A stretch of DNA of 43,185 nucleotides from Candidatus Poribacteria bacterium. Lineage in GTDB: Bacteria; Poribacteria; WGA-4E; WGA-3G. The stretch's first letter is position 1; each line of letters begins with the position of its first letter. A program made the translations under genes and the position numbers. This document shows, one piece after another, positions 25,713 through 34,358 of the stretch. The DNA lies in assembly GCA_028824125.1 (NCBI GenBank), contig JAPPES010000101.1, positions 1-43,185 of the forward strand, given 5' to 3'. The notes under the pieces were generated by a model. The model was not told where the DNA came from and searched no databases. It saw nothing but the letters and a program-made list of their open reading frames with translations.

Positions 25713-25886
25713 TCGACTACCCCAAATTTCTTTGCCCCAAGGTAAACTCCGAATTCCAAAGGCATATTGAATCGCGGAAACCCCGAATCCTCATCTAACT
25801 CCGTTCTGGAGATGTCCTGAATGCCATAACGACAACCCGCAATGATGTTGTAAATTTTATCAATGCGGACCTGACTTGTATCCTCC
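25713..25886 (-). pseudogene. internal fragment of the TIR/deoxyribosyltransferase-like gene
   Basis: Aligns with the middle of the 206-aa gene (about 24447-24622), covering SQVRIDKIYNIIAGCRYGIQ through NMPLEFGVYLGAKKFGVV. Both ends are missing: the N-terminal CPFD part has been replaced by sequence abutting the DUF5615-like gene, and the C-terminal third is gone. Unlikely to be functional. Confidence 0.82.
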
Positions 25887-25892
25887 GCATTC

Positions 25893-26252
25893 TTATCGAA
25901 GTGGGACATAGACAATTCGGTCAATATATTCATCTTCATACGATGCACCAGCAATGAGAATCAACTGTTCAATAATTAATCCTATTGATACATCGAGATT
26001 AATCGTGAAAATACCTGGCACATGGTGCCCTGCTGCGAGATGGTCAACTAAATGTTGCGGTATACTTTTCCGATTGTTAGTTACTAAACTGAAATCGTGT
26101 TTCTCACACCACTTTAAGATTTCGGGGTCTGAAGTGCTTATGGCAGGAGCACCTTCATCGCCAATTGCCAAAACTGTTAATGAGGGTTCGTGATAAAGCA
26201 ATTGCGTCTGGTAGACTGGTGGAATATGTTCGTCTAACAGATACCGCCGCAT
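25893..26252 (-). CDS. DUF5615 (PIN-like) putative toxin
   Basis: A 119-residue protein with N-terminal LLDEHIPP (Asp7-Glu8), DPEILKWCEKHDF and FSLVTNNRKSIPQHL, the order of acidic motifs in PIN-like DUF5615 proteins. In the third motif the usual T.D is TNN, which I believe is shared by a subfamily ending SIGLIIEQLILIAGASYEDE. Predicted nuclease toxin; the Asp-to-Asn change may alter catalysis. It starts two bases after the stop of the DUF433 gene, the standard antitoxin-first order. Confidence 0.8.
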   Translation of the reverse strand: MRRYLLDEHIPPVYQTQLLYHEPSLTVLAIGDEGAPAISTSDPEILKWCEKHDFSLVTNNRKSIPQHLVDHLAAGHHVPGIFTINLDVSIGLIIEQLILIAGASYEDEYIDRIVYVPLR

Positions 26253-26254
26253 CT

Positions 26255-26653
26255 CTATTCCTGTCCTTTTTTGGATGGAGATCGTGTTATAATTGCTGGA
26301 CTGCTTTTCGGAATGTCCGTGGACGATCTATCAGAAACATTCTCTCTTTCTGCTAAAATCTTACGCAGTCGCAGAACAACGGGAGGCGGGTTTTTCTCAT
26401 ATTCCTCTCGTGCCTTTCGGCAGTATTCCAGATAATCTGCCAAATACGCACTTACTTTTTGCTGATTTTGAAGAAAATATAGTATTGTGGCGTAGACTTG
26501 TTCTAATGTCACCGTGTGGAAACGTTGATCAATTTCCTCGGGCGTTTTGCTCTTGTAAATATATTCGTATAGAACAGATTCAATACCTATACGTGTTCCC
26601 TTGATACGAATATCATCTTCTGACAAAAAGTTAAAGTAATCTTCGATTTGCAT
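26255..26653 (-). CDS. DUF433-family antitoxin
   Basis: A 132-residue protein. The central part reads IRIKGTRIGIESVLYEYI, KTPEEIDQRFHTVTLEQVYA and TILYFLQNQQKVSAYL, the helix-turn-helix-like DUF433 fold. The C-terminal tail (EYCRKAREEYEKNPPP onward) is charged and Ser/Arg-rich, suited to toxin binding. Directly upstream of the DUF5615-like gene. A broken copy is at 23692-23929. Confidence 0.85.
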   Translation of the reverse strand: MQIEDYFNFLSEDDIRIKGTRIGIESVLYEYIYKSKTPEEIDQRFHTVTLEQVYATILYFLQNQQKVSAYLADYLEYCRKAREEYEKNPPPVVLRLRKILAERENVSDRSSTDIPKSSPAIITRSPSKKGQE

Positions 26654-26750
26654 GGTATATTTCCGTTCCTTCTATAGAGTCAATAGTCCCTAATGCTTAA
26701 TTATATCTTCAATCCAGCAGAATATCAAACCATTTTACGACTTCGAATCG

Positions 26751-29708
26751 CTATTCCAAATACCAACTCGGAAAAGCAACCCCCTTCCGCTTAAGCATCA
26801 TCAACTCCGCATCAAGATCACATGTAGACTGCTTCCCACCATGAATACTCGGTTCAGCACAAAACATCTCGCGCAGAGTCTGCATGGACTCCAGCACGTT
26901 ATTGTTTGTAATGCCCAACACCTCAGTCAATAAGCACCGATCTAATTCCGCACGCACAGGATCATGCAAGCACTCATTGACAGGCAGCATCCGCTGATAC
27001 TTCAAACGTTCAAAAATTGCCTCAGCGTCTGCTAACGCTGCATCGGAGAGTTCACGGACATCCAGCGTTGGTAAAGTCCCTAATGTTTTGAGTGTTAGAA
27101 TACCGCGGCCCGACTGTTGTTTTCCACTATGTATCCAATGGCACATTAAACCCAATGTTGAGTTGCACCACAGCGCGAAAGCTGTCTCATGGTGTGGATT
27201 TTCAAATGCCACGTTGGTTAACCTGTTAACCCCAATCGAAGGATCCTCTGTTACGAGTGCCAGGGTAGAATTAGCATTGAATCTCAAGTACAAATTGTAA
27301 TGAACTCTACTGTTTTTGGTCAGGATTTTCCGAAGAATCTCTTCTGAATTTCTGCGCGGAATACCCATAGAATCAGGGTTAACAAGCATCGATCGCTGAG
27401 TTTCACTTTTCAAACTCCATAAGCAAGGATACCCATCACCATTGGTATCACCTTTTATCATGTCAAATGGTCCCTCTTTTCCATAGACACTTTCTGGATG
27501 CCATCCAACCTGCGCTATATCCTCTACACGACACATAGGCACTTCAACGTTAGTTGTTTGCATCGGTAGATATAGGATCCCTCTTTGTATACTATAGGCA
27601 GACTGAATCAATGCCATTGATCGTACGCGCGACACTCCCCAACCTTCACCAAGTAAGAGTGGACAGTCTAACATTTGTCCAACGATGTCATTGCCAATTT
27701 TGATTATGTCTCCACCATTAGGGGCATCTTCTAACCGCCGCGCGCTGTCGTTTCGGTTAACATACTTCGCAATTTCCACTGCTTCTAAGACGCTCTGTGG
27801 TCGCCGATTCAGAGATATGAATTTCCCTCGTCCTATATCGGCACCCGCCCCTTTCTTTGCTACCACAACGCATTCTGCCATGCTAGTATCCGCGGAGAAC
27901 GCCGCGTCTTCTGCCTTTGCTTCGGCAATAGTAAGTACCATGACGTTGTGATATTCTTTCGCCAGCATGTCGCGCATTTTTTGCATAGTAGATGATGTCA
28001 GGATCGTTGCTGGCAAGATGAAGCCCATGGTAGCACCGTGTTTAAGTTTCCGGTCTGCAAGGTCTACAAAGTAGGACGCGAGTCCGCTTAATCCGTGTGC
28101 TATCCGGGAGTCTTTACTCCGCAGCACTGCCTGCATTGCCTTCTTATCTGCCTCTGGCCGATCGCTTCCCTGGAATGTCGTTTTGGGTATACTACTACCT
28201 TGATCTGTTCCTGGTTTCGTAAACGGAGGATTCTGGACCACAATATCAAAATCACTATGTTGGAACGTCTGCTGGAGTTTAACGACGGTGTTCTCCTCAC
28301 CGCCTACTTGCTCAGCCTCTGTGTCAAATAGCAACATATCATCAAGCAATTCCAATGAACCGATAGCGTAATCTCCATTATCCATTACACCGTAAGGGGC
28401 AGTTACTATTTGAGTACCACCGATTTTGACACCTGCGTACGTACTCGCAAGCGCAGCAGCCGTAAGGTGCGTAGCATTCGGCATAATATCTACACCGCCA
28501 ATGTTCTCCTCTAACATTTTCTGATGAATCTCCCTTCCGTTGCCACCCGCCTGTTCATACAGAGACAAAACGCGTTGATACACACCGTTGAGCAACGCGC
28601 CTGTGCCACAAGCGAAATCTGCTACTTTCGGAAGTTCACCTTTCGGCAGTTCAGGCATCACAAGCGTAGACAGCAGCACAGCACTTTCAGGGAGCGTATA
28701 GTTCGCCTTTACATATTTCCTATCAGTGATTAACTTTTGGAACACAATCCCCGCGAGTTCGTGAATCTGTGCGATACCCGTATCAACAAGGTCTTTGGCA
28801 GCCTCACATAGAAGTTTCAAGATATACTTGACGAGTCTATCATCCGTAGCGAGTGCCTCAACAAGATTTCGAGCATCTTCAAAGATTGGGCGATAATTAA
28901 CCTTGAGGATAGTGTTCCAATCCTCAATAACATCGGCATAATCAATTGTCGGTAGGAGTTGGCGGAGTGAACGGACAGATTCCATCTCCGTTTTACCCGC
29001 GAGGGAACTCTGAAACACAAAAGCATCAGTGATAATCAACGCTGCCATACGAAGCGTTTGGATGTTCGGTTTCTCTTCCGAGTTGTCTGCCTCTTTAGAG
29101 AAAACCTCTTGGTGCAGAATTGTCTCAATTTTCTTGGCGATGGCAGGATGGTCAACGATAGCGTCTTCAAGCAGGTAAGCCGCCTTGTTGATGCTTTTCT
29201 CCATCTCTTCAGCCGCCGCTTCAAGTTGTGAGTTCGGCATTGCACCAACATGGAGAGCGTTTGCGATGTCGCCTACAGTGCCTTTTGCCCATCCGTTTTC
29301 TGGGAAATGTCCTACGGTATCACCGACGGTATTGACAAGTTTGTATTGTAGGTCGTCTGCCGTGCGTAGTTGTGGGTTGATATCGCGTCCGGGCATCGTC
29401 TTAAAACGGTCAGGATAAAGGATTGCCATGACGTTATTGAGCGTTTTTCCAACAACGTGATATTCCGTTTCAAGTTCAAGTACAAGCCTTGTTTCTGCTT
29501 GTTCAATCAGATTTTTAGCGTTGGTAGTGGTAGCAAATTTCGCTTCAATTCCGACAGGTTCTCTACCGTGTTCAATGACAATGGCATCAAGTTCGCTGTT
29601 GCCCCTAATAAATGCGTTAACTTCCGTTTCGAGTTCCCATCCGTGGCGCATGTGCCGTAAGATGTTCACCAGTTCGTTTGTGATTGTAGTTTCACGTCTT
29701 TTTGGCAT
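26751..29708 (-). CDS. fused restriction endonuclease-methyltransferase (type IIG/L-like)
   Basis: A 985-residue single-chain restriction-modification candidate. The N-terminus has a PD-(D/E)XK-like site: SELDAIVIE (Asp41) and GIEAKF (Glu55, Lys57). A helical connector follows. The N6-adenine methylase domain has motif I FACGTG at residues 365-370 and motif IV NPPF at 493-496. The C-terminal 350 residues (from about 690) look like a target-recognition region with no partner specificity gene beside it. Such enzymes methylate one strand of an asymmetric site and cut when it is unmodified. AGGAG is 11 nt before the ATG. Alternative: a methylase with an inactive nuclease domain. Confidence 0.85.
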   Translation of the reverse strand: MPKRRETTITNELVNILRHMRHGWELETEVNAFIRGNSELDAIVIEHGREPVGIEAKFATTTNAKNLIEQAETRLVLELETEYHVVGKTLNNVMAILYPDRFKTMPGRDINPQLRTADDLQYKLVNTVGDTVGHFPENGWAKGTVGDIANALHVGAMPNSQLEAAAEEMEKSINKAAYLLEDAIVDHPAIAKKIETILHQEVFSKEADNSEEKPNIQTLRMAALIITDAFVFQSSLAGKTEMESVRSLRQLLPTIDYADVIEDWNTILKVNYRPIFEDARNLVEALATDDRLVKYILKLLCEAAKDLVDTGIAQIHELAGIVFQKLITDRKYVKANYTLPESAVLLSTLVMPELPKGELPKVADFACGTGALLNGVYQRVLSLYEQAGGNGREIHQKMLEENIGGVDIMPNATHLTAAALASTYAGVKIGGTQIVTAPYGVMDNGDYAIGSLELLDDMLLFDTEAEQVGGEENTVVKLQQTFQHSDFDIVVQNPPFTKPGTDQGSSIPKTTFQGSDRPEADKKAMQAVLRSKDSRIAHGLSGLASYFVDLADRKLKHGATMGFILPATILTSSTMQKMRDMLAKEYHNVMVLTIAEAKAEDAAFSADTSMAECVVVAKKGAGADIGRGKFISLNRRPQSVLEAVEIAKYVNRNDSARRLEDAPNGGDIIKIGNDIVGQMLDCPLLLGEGWGVSRVRSMALIQSAYSIQRGILYLPMQTTNVEVPMCRVEDIAQVGWHPESVYGKEGPFDMIKGDTNGDGYPCLWSLKSETQRSMLVNPDSMGIPRRNSEEILRKILTKNSRVHYNLYLRFNANSTLALVTEDPSIGVNRLTNVAFENPHHETAFALWCNSTLGLMCHWIHSGKQQSGRGILTLKTLGTLPTLDVRELSDAALADAEAIFERLKYQRMLPVNECLHDPVRAELDRCLLTEVLGITNNNVLESMQTLREMFCAEPSIHGGKQSTCDLDAELMMLKRKGVAFPSWYLE

Positions 29709-29731
29709 GATGTTTCTTTCTCCTATAATCT

Positions 29732-29760
29732 AAATTAACACATTAGATAAAAAAGTGCAA
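29732..29760 (-). promoter_or_regulatory. possible promoter for the restriction-methylase gene
   Basis: Minus strand: TTGCAC (29755-29760), 17-bp spacer, TAATTT (29732-29737). Confidence 0.4.
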
Positions 29761-29770
29761 GTTGTATATC

Positions 29771-30024
29771 GGGTGTGTCCAGTTTTAGCATGTGTGTAGT
29801 CTGAATCACGGATTATGCGGATTTCGCAGATTGCGCGGATTCTTCTTATCCTATACAGATAAACACATCCAAGAAGAGTAAACATAAGGCGTATACCGGT
29901 ATACATCTCTATCCGCCACCTCTCAAAGACGATTGGGAATGTCAAACACATAATCCGCGTTCTTCCGCGTCCTCCGCGTAATCCGCGATTCAGACAAAAA
30001 AGGGGACAAAAACTGAACACACCC
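29771..30024. mobile_element. MITE-like element, family alpha, copy 2
   Basis: Ends GGGTGTGTCCAGTTTT (29771-29786) and AAAACTGAACACACCC (30009-30024) are inverted repeats with one mismatch. Just inside, GTCTGAATCACGGATTA and TAATCCGCGATTCAGAC mirror each other, as in copy 1 at 4787. 254 bp, no ORF of note. No clean target duplication could be seen, so this copy is older or rearranged. Confidence 0.75.
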
Positions 30025-30044
30025 CTTTACATAAACTAAATTAT

Positions 30045-30073
30045 TTGACATTCAAGACTAATTGTAGTATCAT
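30045..30073 (+). promoter_or_regulatory. sigma70-like promoter for the radical SAM gene
   Basis: TTGACA (30045-30050), 17-bp spacer, TATCAT (30068-30073). Starts 20 bp after the end of the alpha element; the 5-prime leader would be about 85 nt, with AAGGAG at 30146-30151. Confidence 0.7.
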
Positions 30074-30163
30074 GTTTAATTGAGTACTTACATTTCCATT
30101 TTCTTTTCACAATTTTTGGCAAAATGGGCATAAAACTTTGCCCATAAGGAGTCATAACATATT

Positions 30164-32152
30164 ATGCCAAACGCATTATTCGTCTATCCTGAGTTCCCGC
30201 CATCTTATTGGGGTTTTAAATACGCCTTAGACTTCCTCGGTAAAAAATCATCAATGCCTCCGCTCGGATTATTGACGATTGCTGGCATGTTTCCTCATAA
30301 TTACAACCTAAAAGTTGTTGATATGAACATTGAACCGTTGACAGAGGCGCATCTTGACTGGGCAGATATGGTGTTGACATCAACGATGATCGTGCAAAAA
30401 GCATCGTTATATGATGTCGTTGAACGATGTAATCGCGCGAACATTCCAATCATTGCAGGCGGACCCCATCCCACATCTTACTACGATAACATCAAAGAAG
30501 AGTGCGATGGCACAGTCAACCATTTCCTGTTTGGCGAAGTTGAAGAGATTTTTGAAGACTTTTTGACAGATTTTGAGAGTGAAACAGCAGAAGAAGTATA
30601 TCGTGAAAAGCGAAAACCGGATATTACAAAAACACCACCACCCCGATACGACCTCATTGATATAAATACTTACGGGTCGATGGCACTGCAATTTTCTCGT
30701 GGATGCCCATTCAATTGCGAATTTTGCGATATTACCAAGTTATTCGGACGCGTGCCACGCACCAAAAGCAATGAACAGATGCTTGCTGAATTTGAGATGC
30801 TTTACAAACTCGGATGGAAAGGCGCAATGTTTGTTGTTGATGACAACTTTATCGGCAATAAACGCGATGCGATGCGTTTGCTGCCTGCTGTAAAAGAATG
30901 GCAGGAAGAACGCGGTTTTCCGTTCACACTCTATACCGAAGCGAGTGTAAACCTTGTTGAAATCCCTGATATGCTGGATGCGATGAGTACTGCAGGGTTC
31001 AATATGGTTTTTCTCGGTATTGAATCCCCCAATGAAGAAGCACTGATAACAACTTCCAAAGGACAAAACACAAGTAAAGAAGAAGACGCTGGAAGTTATC
31101 TGTTGCAGGCTGTCAGGAAGATTCAACAAAAAGGAATGGAAGTCACCGGTGGTTTCATTATCGGGCTTGATGGGGATACCGAATTTGACTCACACATCAA
31201 TTTCATTCAGGAAGCGGGAATACCGATGGCGATGGCAGGGTTGTTGACTGCTCTGAAAGAAACAGACCTTTGGCACCGATTGAAGCAGGAAGACCGATTG
31301 CTTATAGAGTCAAGTGGTAACAATACAGATATGACCCTGAATTTTGTCCCCGAAATGCCGCGCGAGAAACTTATTGGTGAATATCGGCGCGTCATATCAA
31401 CGCTTTACGATCCGACTTTAAAGAACTATTTTGCACGTTGCTATAAAATGCTGCAACACATGCCATATACCCCACATAACGTTAGGAGTATCCAGAAAGC
31501 AGAAGTCCGCGCATTTTTCCGATCAATTCAACTGCAAATTTTCTCCAAACAAGGATTGGAATATGCCAAATTTCTGATGAAAGTGCTTAAAAACCATCGT
31601 AGAATGTTCCCCGAAGCCGTCCGATTAGCCGTTATGGGATACCACCTGGAAAAAATTACACGTCATACTGTCGCAGTCGAAGATTTTAGAACGTTTTTGT
31701 CAGGAGAAATGGATTCGTTTAAAGCAGAGATTTCGCAATTCACACACGCGCAAGGTGACCGAATGCATGAAATCCAGAAATATACAAAACGACTTTCCGC
31801 GAGAGTAAAGACAGAATACGAATCTATCCACAAAGATTTTCGATACGCTGCCCACAGTGCCCTCGAAAATTTCCAAAATTCTATGTTTAAGGAATATTTA
31901 GAGGCAGAATTGACTGCTTTCAAGGAAGCAGTTGCTGCTTTCACCAAAGCGCAAAGTGAACGACTGGGGGAGTTACAGGCATATCTCAGCAAACTCTTTG
32001 CCCGTGTCCATGCACAACAAGCGCAACTCCATGATGATTTCAAGCAGAACGTTCAGGAAACTTTTGACGCATTCCAAGAATCGGTCACTCGACATTTAGA
32101 GCAGCTCTTCGGTTTCATGCCAGTCCAAATTGAAGAATTGCAGCAAAACTGA
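30164..32152 (+). CDS. B12-binding radical SAM protein with coiled-coil tail
   Basis: A 662-residue enzyme. Residues 1-150 form a cobalamin-binding domain (MPPLGLLTIAGMF, AGGPHPTSYY). The radical SAM centre is CPFNCEFC (Cys181, Cys185, Cys188), binding a 4Fe-4S cluster and SAM. A DUF4070-like region follows to about residue 480, as in methylases of the HpnP/HpnR group. From about 505 to the end is an added helical tail with two related units beginning EMDSFKAEISQF and ELTAFKEAVAAF, each followed by a Q..R...EI/EL..Y pattern. The substrate is unknown; a hopanoid, lipid or cofactor methylation is possible. Its own promoter precedes it. Confidence 0.88.
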   Translation: MPNALFVYPEFPPSYWGFKYALDFLGKKSSMPPLGLLTIAGMFPHNYNLKVVDMNIEPLTEAHLDWADMVLTSTMIVQKASLYDVVERCNRANIPIIAGGPHPTSYYDNIKEECDGTVNHFLFGEVEEIFEDFLTDFESETAEEVYREKRKPDITKTPPPRYDLIDINTYGSMALQFSRGCPFNCEFCDITKLFGRVPRTKSNEQMLAEFEMLYKLGWKGAMFVVDDNFIGNKRDAMRLLPAVKEWQEERGFPFTLYTEASVNLVEIPDMLDAMSTAGFNMVFLGIESPNEEALITTSKGQNTSKEEDAGSYLLQAVRKIQQKGMEVTGGFIIGLDGDTEFDSHINFIQEAGIPMAMAGLLTALKETDLWHRLKQEDRLLIESSGNNTDMTLNFVPEMPREKLIGEYRRVISTLYDPTLKNYFARCYKMLQHMPYTPHNVRSIQKAEVRAFFRSIQLQIFSKQGLEYAKFLMKVLKNHRRMFPEAVRLAVMGYHLEKITRHTVAVEDFRTFLSGEMDSFKAEISQFTHAQGDRMHEIQKYTKRLSARVKTEYESIHKDFRYAAHSALENFQNSMFKEYLEAELTAFKEAVAAFTKAQSERLGELQAYLSKLFARVHAQQAQLHDDFKQNVQETFDAFQESVTRHLEQLFGFMPVQIEELQQN

Positions 32153-32204
32153 TGGCAATCATTGGTGAATTATAAAATAAGTTAACATTTACATTTGATT
32201 TACG

Positions 32205-32243
32205 GCGTTTGTAGTCGCGCAATTTATTGCGCCTCTTACATTC
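32205..32243 (+). repeat. family C repeat unit
   Basis: Same unit as at 14948 and 21601 (GCGTTTGTAGTCGCGCAATT start, TTACATTC end), with one base changed that makes the inner dyad GCGCAATTTATTGCGC. Confidence 0.85.
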
Positions 32244-32312
32244 ACGGTAGGTATGCTTTGTAAACGAGCCAATTAACGTGTATCATTAATTGTAAATCCA
32301 CCAATTTTCATT

Positions 32313-33854
32313 ATGGTGCCAATTCAGATAGAAAACCTCTCTTATACCTACCCGAGTCGTGAAACGCCTACACTTCACGGCATCAATGCCGAGATTTTCC
32401 CCGGTGATTTCCTACTGCTAACCGGACCAACAGGTTGTGGAAAAACAACGTTACTACGAACCATGAACGGTTTGATTCCGCATGCTTCTTCCGGCACACT
32501 GACGGGTGCTGTCCGTGTTAATGACAAAGATGTTGCCTCTCAATCGCTCGCCTCAACATGCCAACAAGTTGCACTTCTCTTCCAAAATCCTGACGATCAA
32601 CTTTTTTGCACGCTGGTAGAAGATGAAATCGCTTTTGGACTTGAAAACCTTGGCTTTCCGTCTGAAGAGATCAAAGAACGGATTACTTTAGCGTTAGAAC
32701 AGGTGGGCTTGACAGGTTTTGAGGATAGACGAATTGCAGAACTTTCAGGTGGCGAAAAGCAGCGCGTTGCTCTCGCCTCTATCTGCGCAATGCAACCACA
32801 GGTTTTGCTCCTTGACGAACCCACAAGTCATCTTGACCCACGCGCCACACGCGATATCCTTAACATTGTCAAGCAACTCAACACTGAAATCGGTATCACA
32901 GTTGTATTGGCAACACATCAGGTCAAAGAGGTTGCACCATTGTGCAATCGCGTTTGGCTTATGAACGAAGGACAACTCTGTTTAGATTTGCCGAAAACAG
33001 ATGCATTTCAAGACACTTCAATCTTTCGCAATTTAGGCGTGGAAGTACCAGAAACTGAGAACCCTCCAAGTCCCATCAAGCGAAAACCTTCTCCTCATAC
33101 AACGTCACACCTTCCGCTCCTTAACATCAAAGATATTAGCTTTTCTTATCCAAACAGTAATAAGAATGTAGTCCAGACCATCTCTTGTGAAGTGTCGCGC
33201 GGAGAAATAATCGCAATTATGGGCGCAAACGGGTCGGGCAAAACAACACTCCTCCATCTGATGGGCGGGTTGCTTCAACCTTTATCCGGGCAAGTTATCA
33301 TTGATGGAAAAACGGCTAAACGGAGAAAACTCCATCAATTAGCGGGAAAAGTTGGGATTGTCTTTCAGAATCCTGATCTGTTGCTACAAGCAGAAACCGT
33401 CAAGAGTGAAGTTGCATTCGGTCCCAAAAATCTAAAGTTGAAATCTGACATTCTCCAAACCGTAGTGACCGATACTTTAGCGCAATTCAAGTTAACAGAT
33501 TTTGCCGAAGAAGCACCTTACTCGCTGTCACGTGGGCAACGGCAACGCGTTGCTGTTGCTGCAACCTTTTCGCTGCACCCCGACATATTTCTACTTGATG
33601 AACCGACAACAGGTCAAGATGCTCAACATCTTCAACTTATGATGGATGAACTCTGCAATCAAATCCGCCAAAAGAACAAGACGCTCATTTTCGCAACGCA
33701 TAACACAGAACTCACTTTGAAATATGCAGATCGCGTTCTGTTGATGCACGAAGGAGAATTACTCTTTGACGGCACACCCAATACTGTCTTTGCTGATCCG
33801 GCACTTCTGCAGCAGACGTCGTTGTTTTTAAAAGAAAACGATACATCCAATTAG
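32313..33854 (+). CDS. energy-coupling-factor-type ABC transporter, fused double ATPase
   Basis: A 513-residue protein with two complete ABC ATPase domains, as in EcfA1-EcfA2 fusions. Domain 1: Walker A GPTGCGKTT (residues 38-46), LSGGEKQR, Walker B LLLDEPTSHLD, switch ATHQ. Domain 2 starts at about residue 267: Walker A GANGSGKTT, LSRGQRQR, Walker B FLLDEPTTGQD, switch ATHN. These power uptake of vitamins or metal ions through a membrane EcfT and a substrate-binding S-protein, neither of which is in the window. No clear ribosome site before ATG 32313. The substrate cannot be stated. Confidence 0.9.
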   Translation: MVPIQIENLSYTYPSRETPTLHGINAEIFPGDFLLLTGPTGCGKTTLLRTMNGLIPHASSGTLTGAVRVNDKDVASQSLASTCQQVALLFQNPDDQLFCTLVEDEIAFGLENLGFPSEEIKERITLALEQVGLTGFEDRRIAELSGGEKQRVALASICAMQPQVLLLDEPTSHLDPRATRDILNIVKQLNTEIGITVVLATHQVKEVAPLCNRVWLMNEGQLCLDLPKTDAFQDTSIFRNLGVEVPETENPPSPIKRKPSPHTTSHLPLLNIKDISFSYPNSNKNVVQTISCEVSRGEIIAIMGANGSGKTTLLHLMGGLLQPLSGQVIIDGKTAKRRKLHQLAGKVGIVFQNPDLLLQAETVKSEVAFGPKNLKLKSDILQTVVTDTLAQFKLTDFAEEAPYSLSRGQRQRVAVAATFSLHPDIFLLDEPTTGQDAQHLQLMMDELCNQIRQKNKTLIFATHNTELTLKYADRVLLMHEGELLFDGTPNTVFADPALLQQTSLFLKENDTSN

Positions 33855-33924
33855 AAGGTTTTCACATGCAAGTTAGAGCAGATGTTGTAAATCTGATAGG
33901 ACTTACGCGTTCCCCATTAACGCG

Positions 33925-34016
33925 ATTCATCTCGGTAGGTGCGATTTCCTAACCAATGCAGAATACCATACGGGGAATGCTATATAGCATTCATACCGTT
34001 GATTTGGCGTATTCTG
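33925..34016. repeat. fragments of repeat families A and J
   Basis: GTAGGTGCGATTTCCTAACC (family A arm, about 33936-33955) followed by a GAATACCATACGGGG / ATTCATACCGTTGATTT stretch related to 14640-14725. No coding potential between 33855 and 34358. Confidence 0.6.
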
Positions 34017-34284
34017 CCATAGGCGTCAATTTAAGAACATGTATCTTGTGAAATGACTTTGTAAACCCGATTTAGTCCATACACCTTTCGCACCGCTGGT
34101 GCTTTCGGTTTTGGGTGATACGGATTCTATACACATTCCGCACCGCTGGTGCTGAGATATGATTGACCATAGCCTCGGAGAGGCGAAAGGTGTATAGAAA
34201 ACGTTAATCCCGTCAGGAAGCAAGCCCCAGAGGGGCGAAAGGTGTGTCAGATACACACGTTAATCACTAAATTGACGCCTATGG
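34017..34284. mobile_element. MITE-like element, family delta, copy 1
   Basis: Perfect 16-bp inverted ends CCATAGGCGTCAATTT (34017-34032) and AAATTGACGCCTATGG (34269-34284). The interior has repeated CGCACCGCTGGTGCT palindromes (about 34088-34104 and 34139-34153) and the sentence-like units AGGCGAAAGGTGTATAG and GGGGCGAAAGGTGTGT. 268 bp, no gene. Confidence 0.75.
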
Positions 34285-34358
34285 TGTGGTTTCCTAACCG
34301 CATCCTACCAGGGCGTGTGCACATATTTTTCGATTCCACTATAACTGGCACAAGTCGT

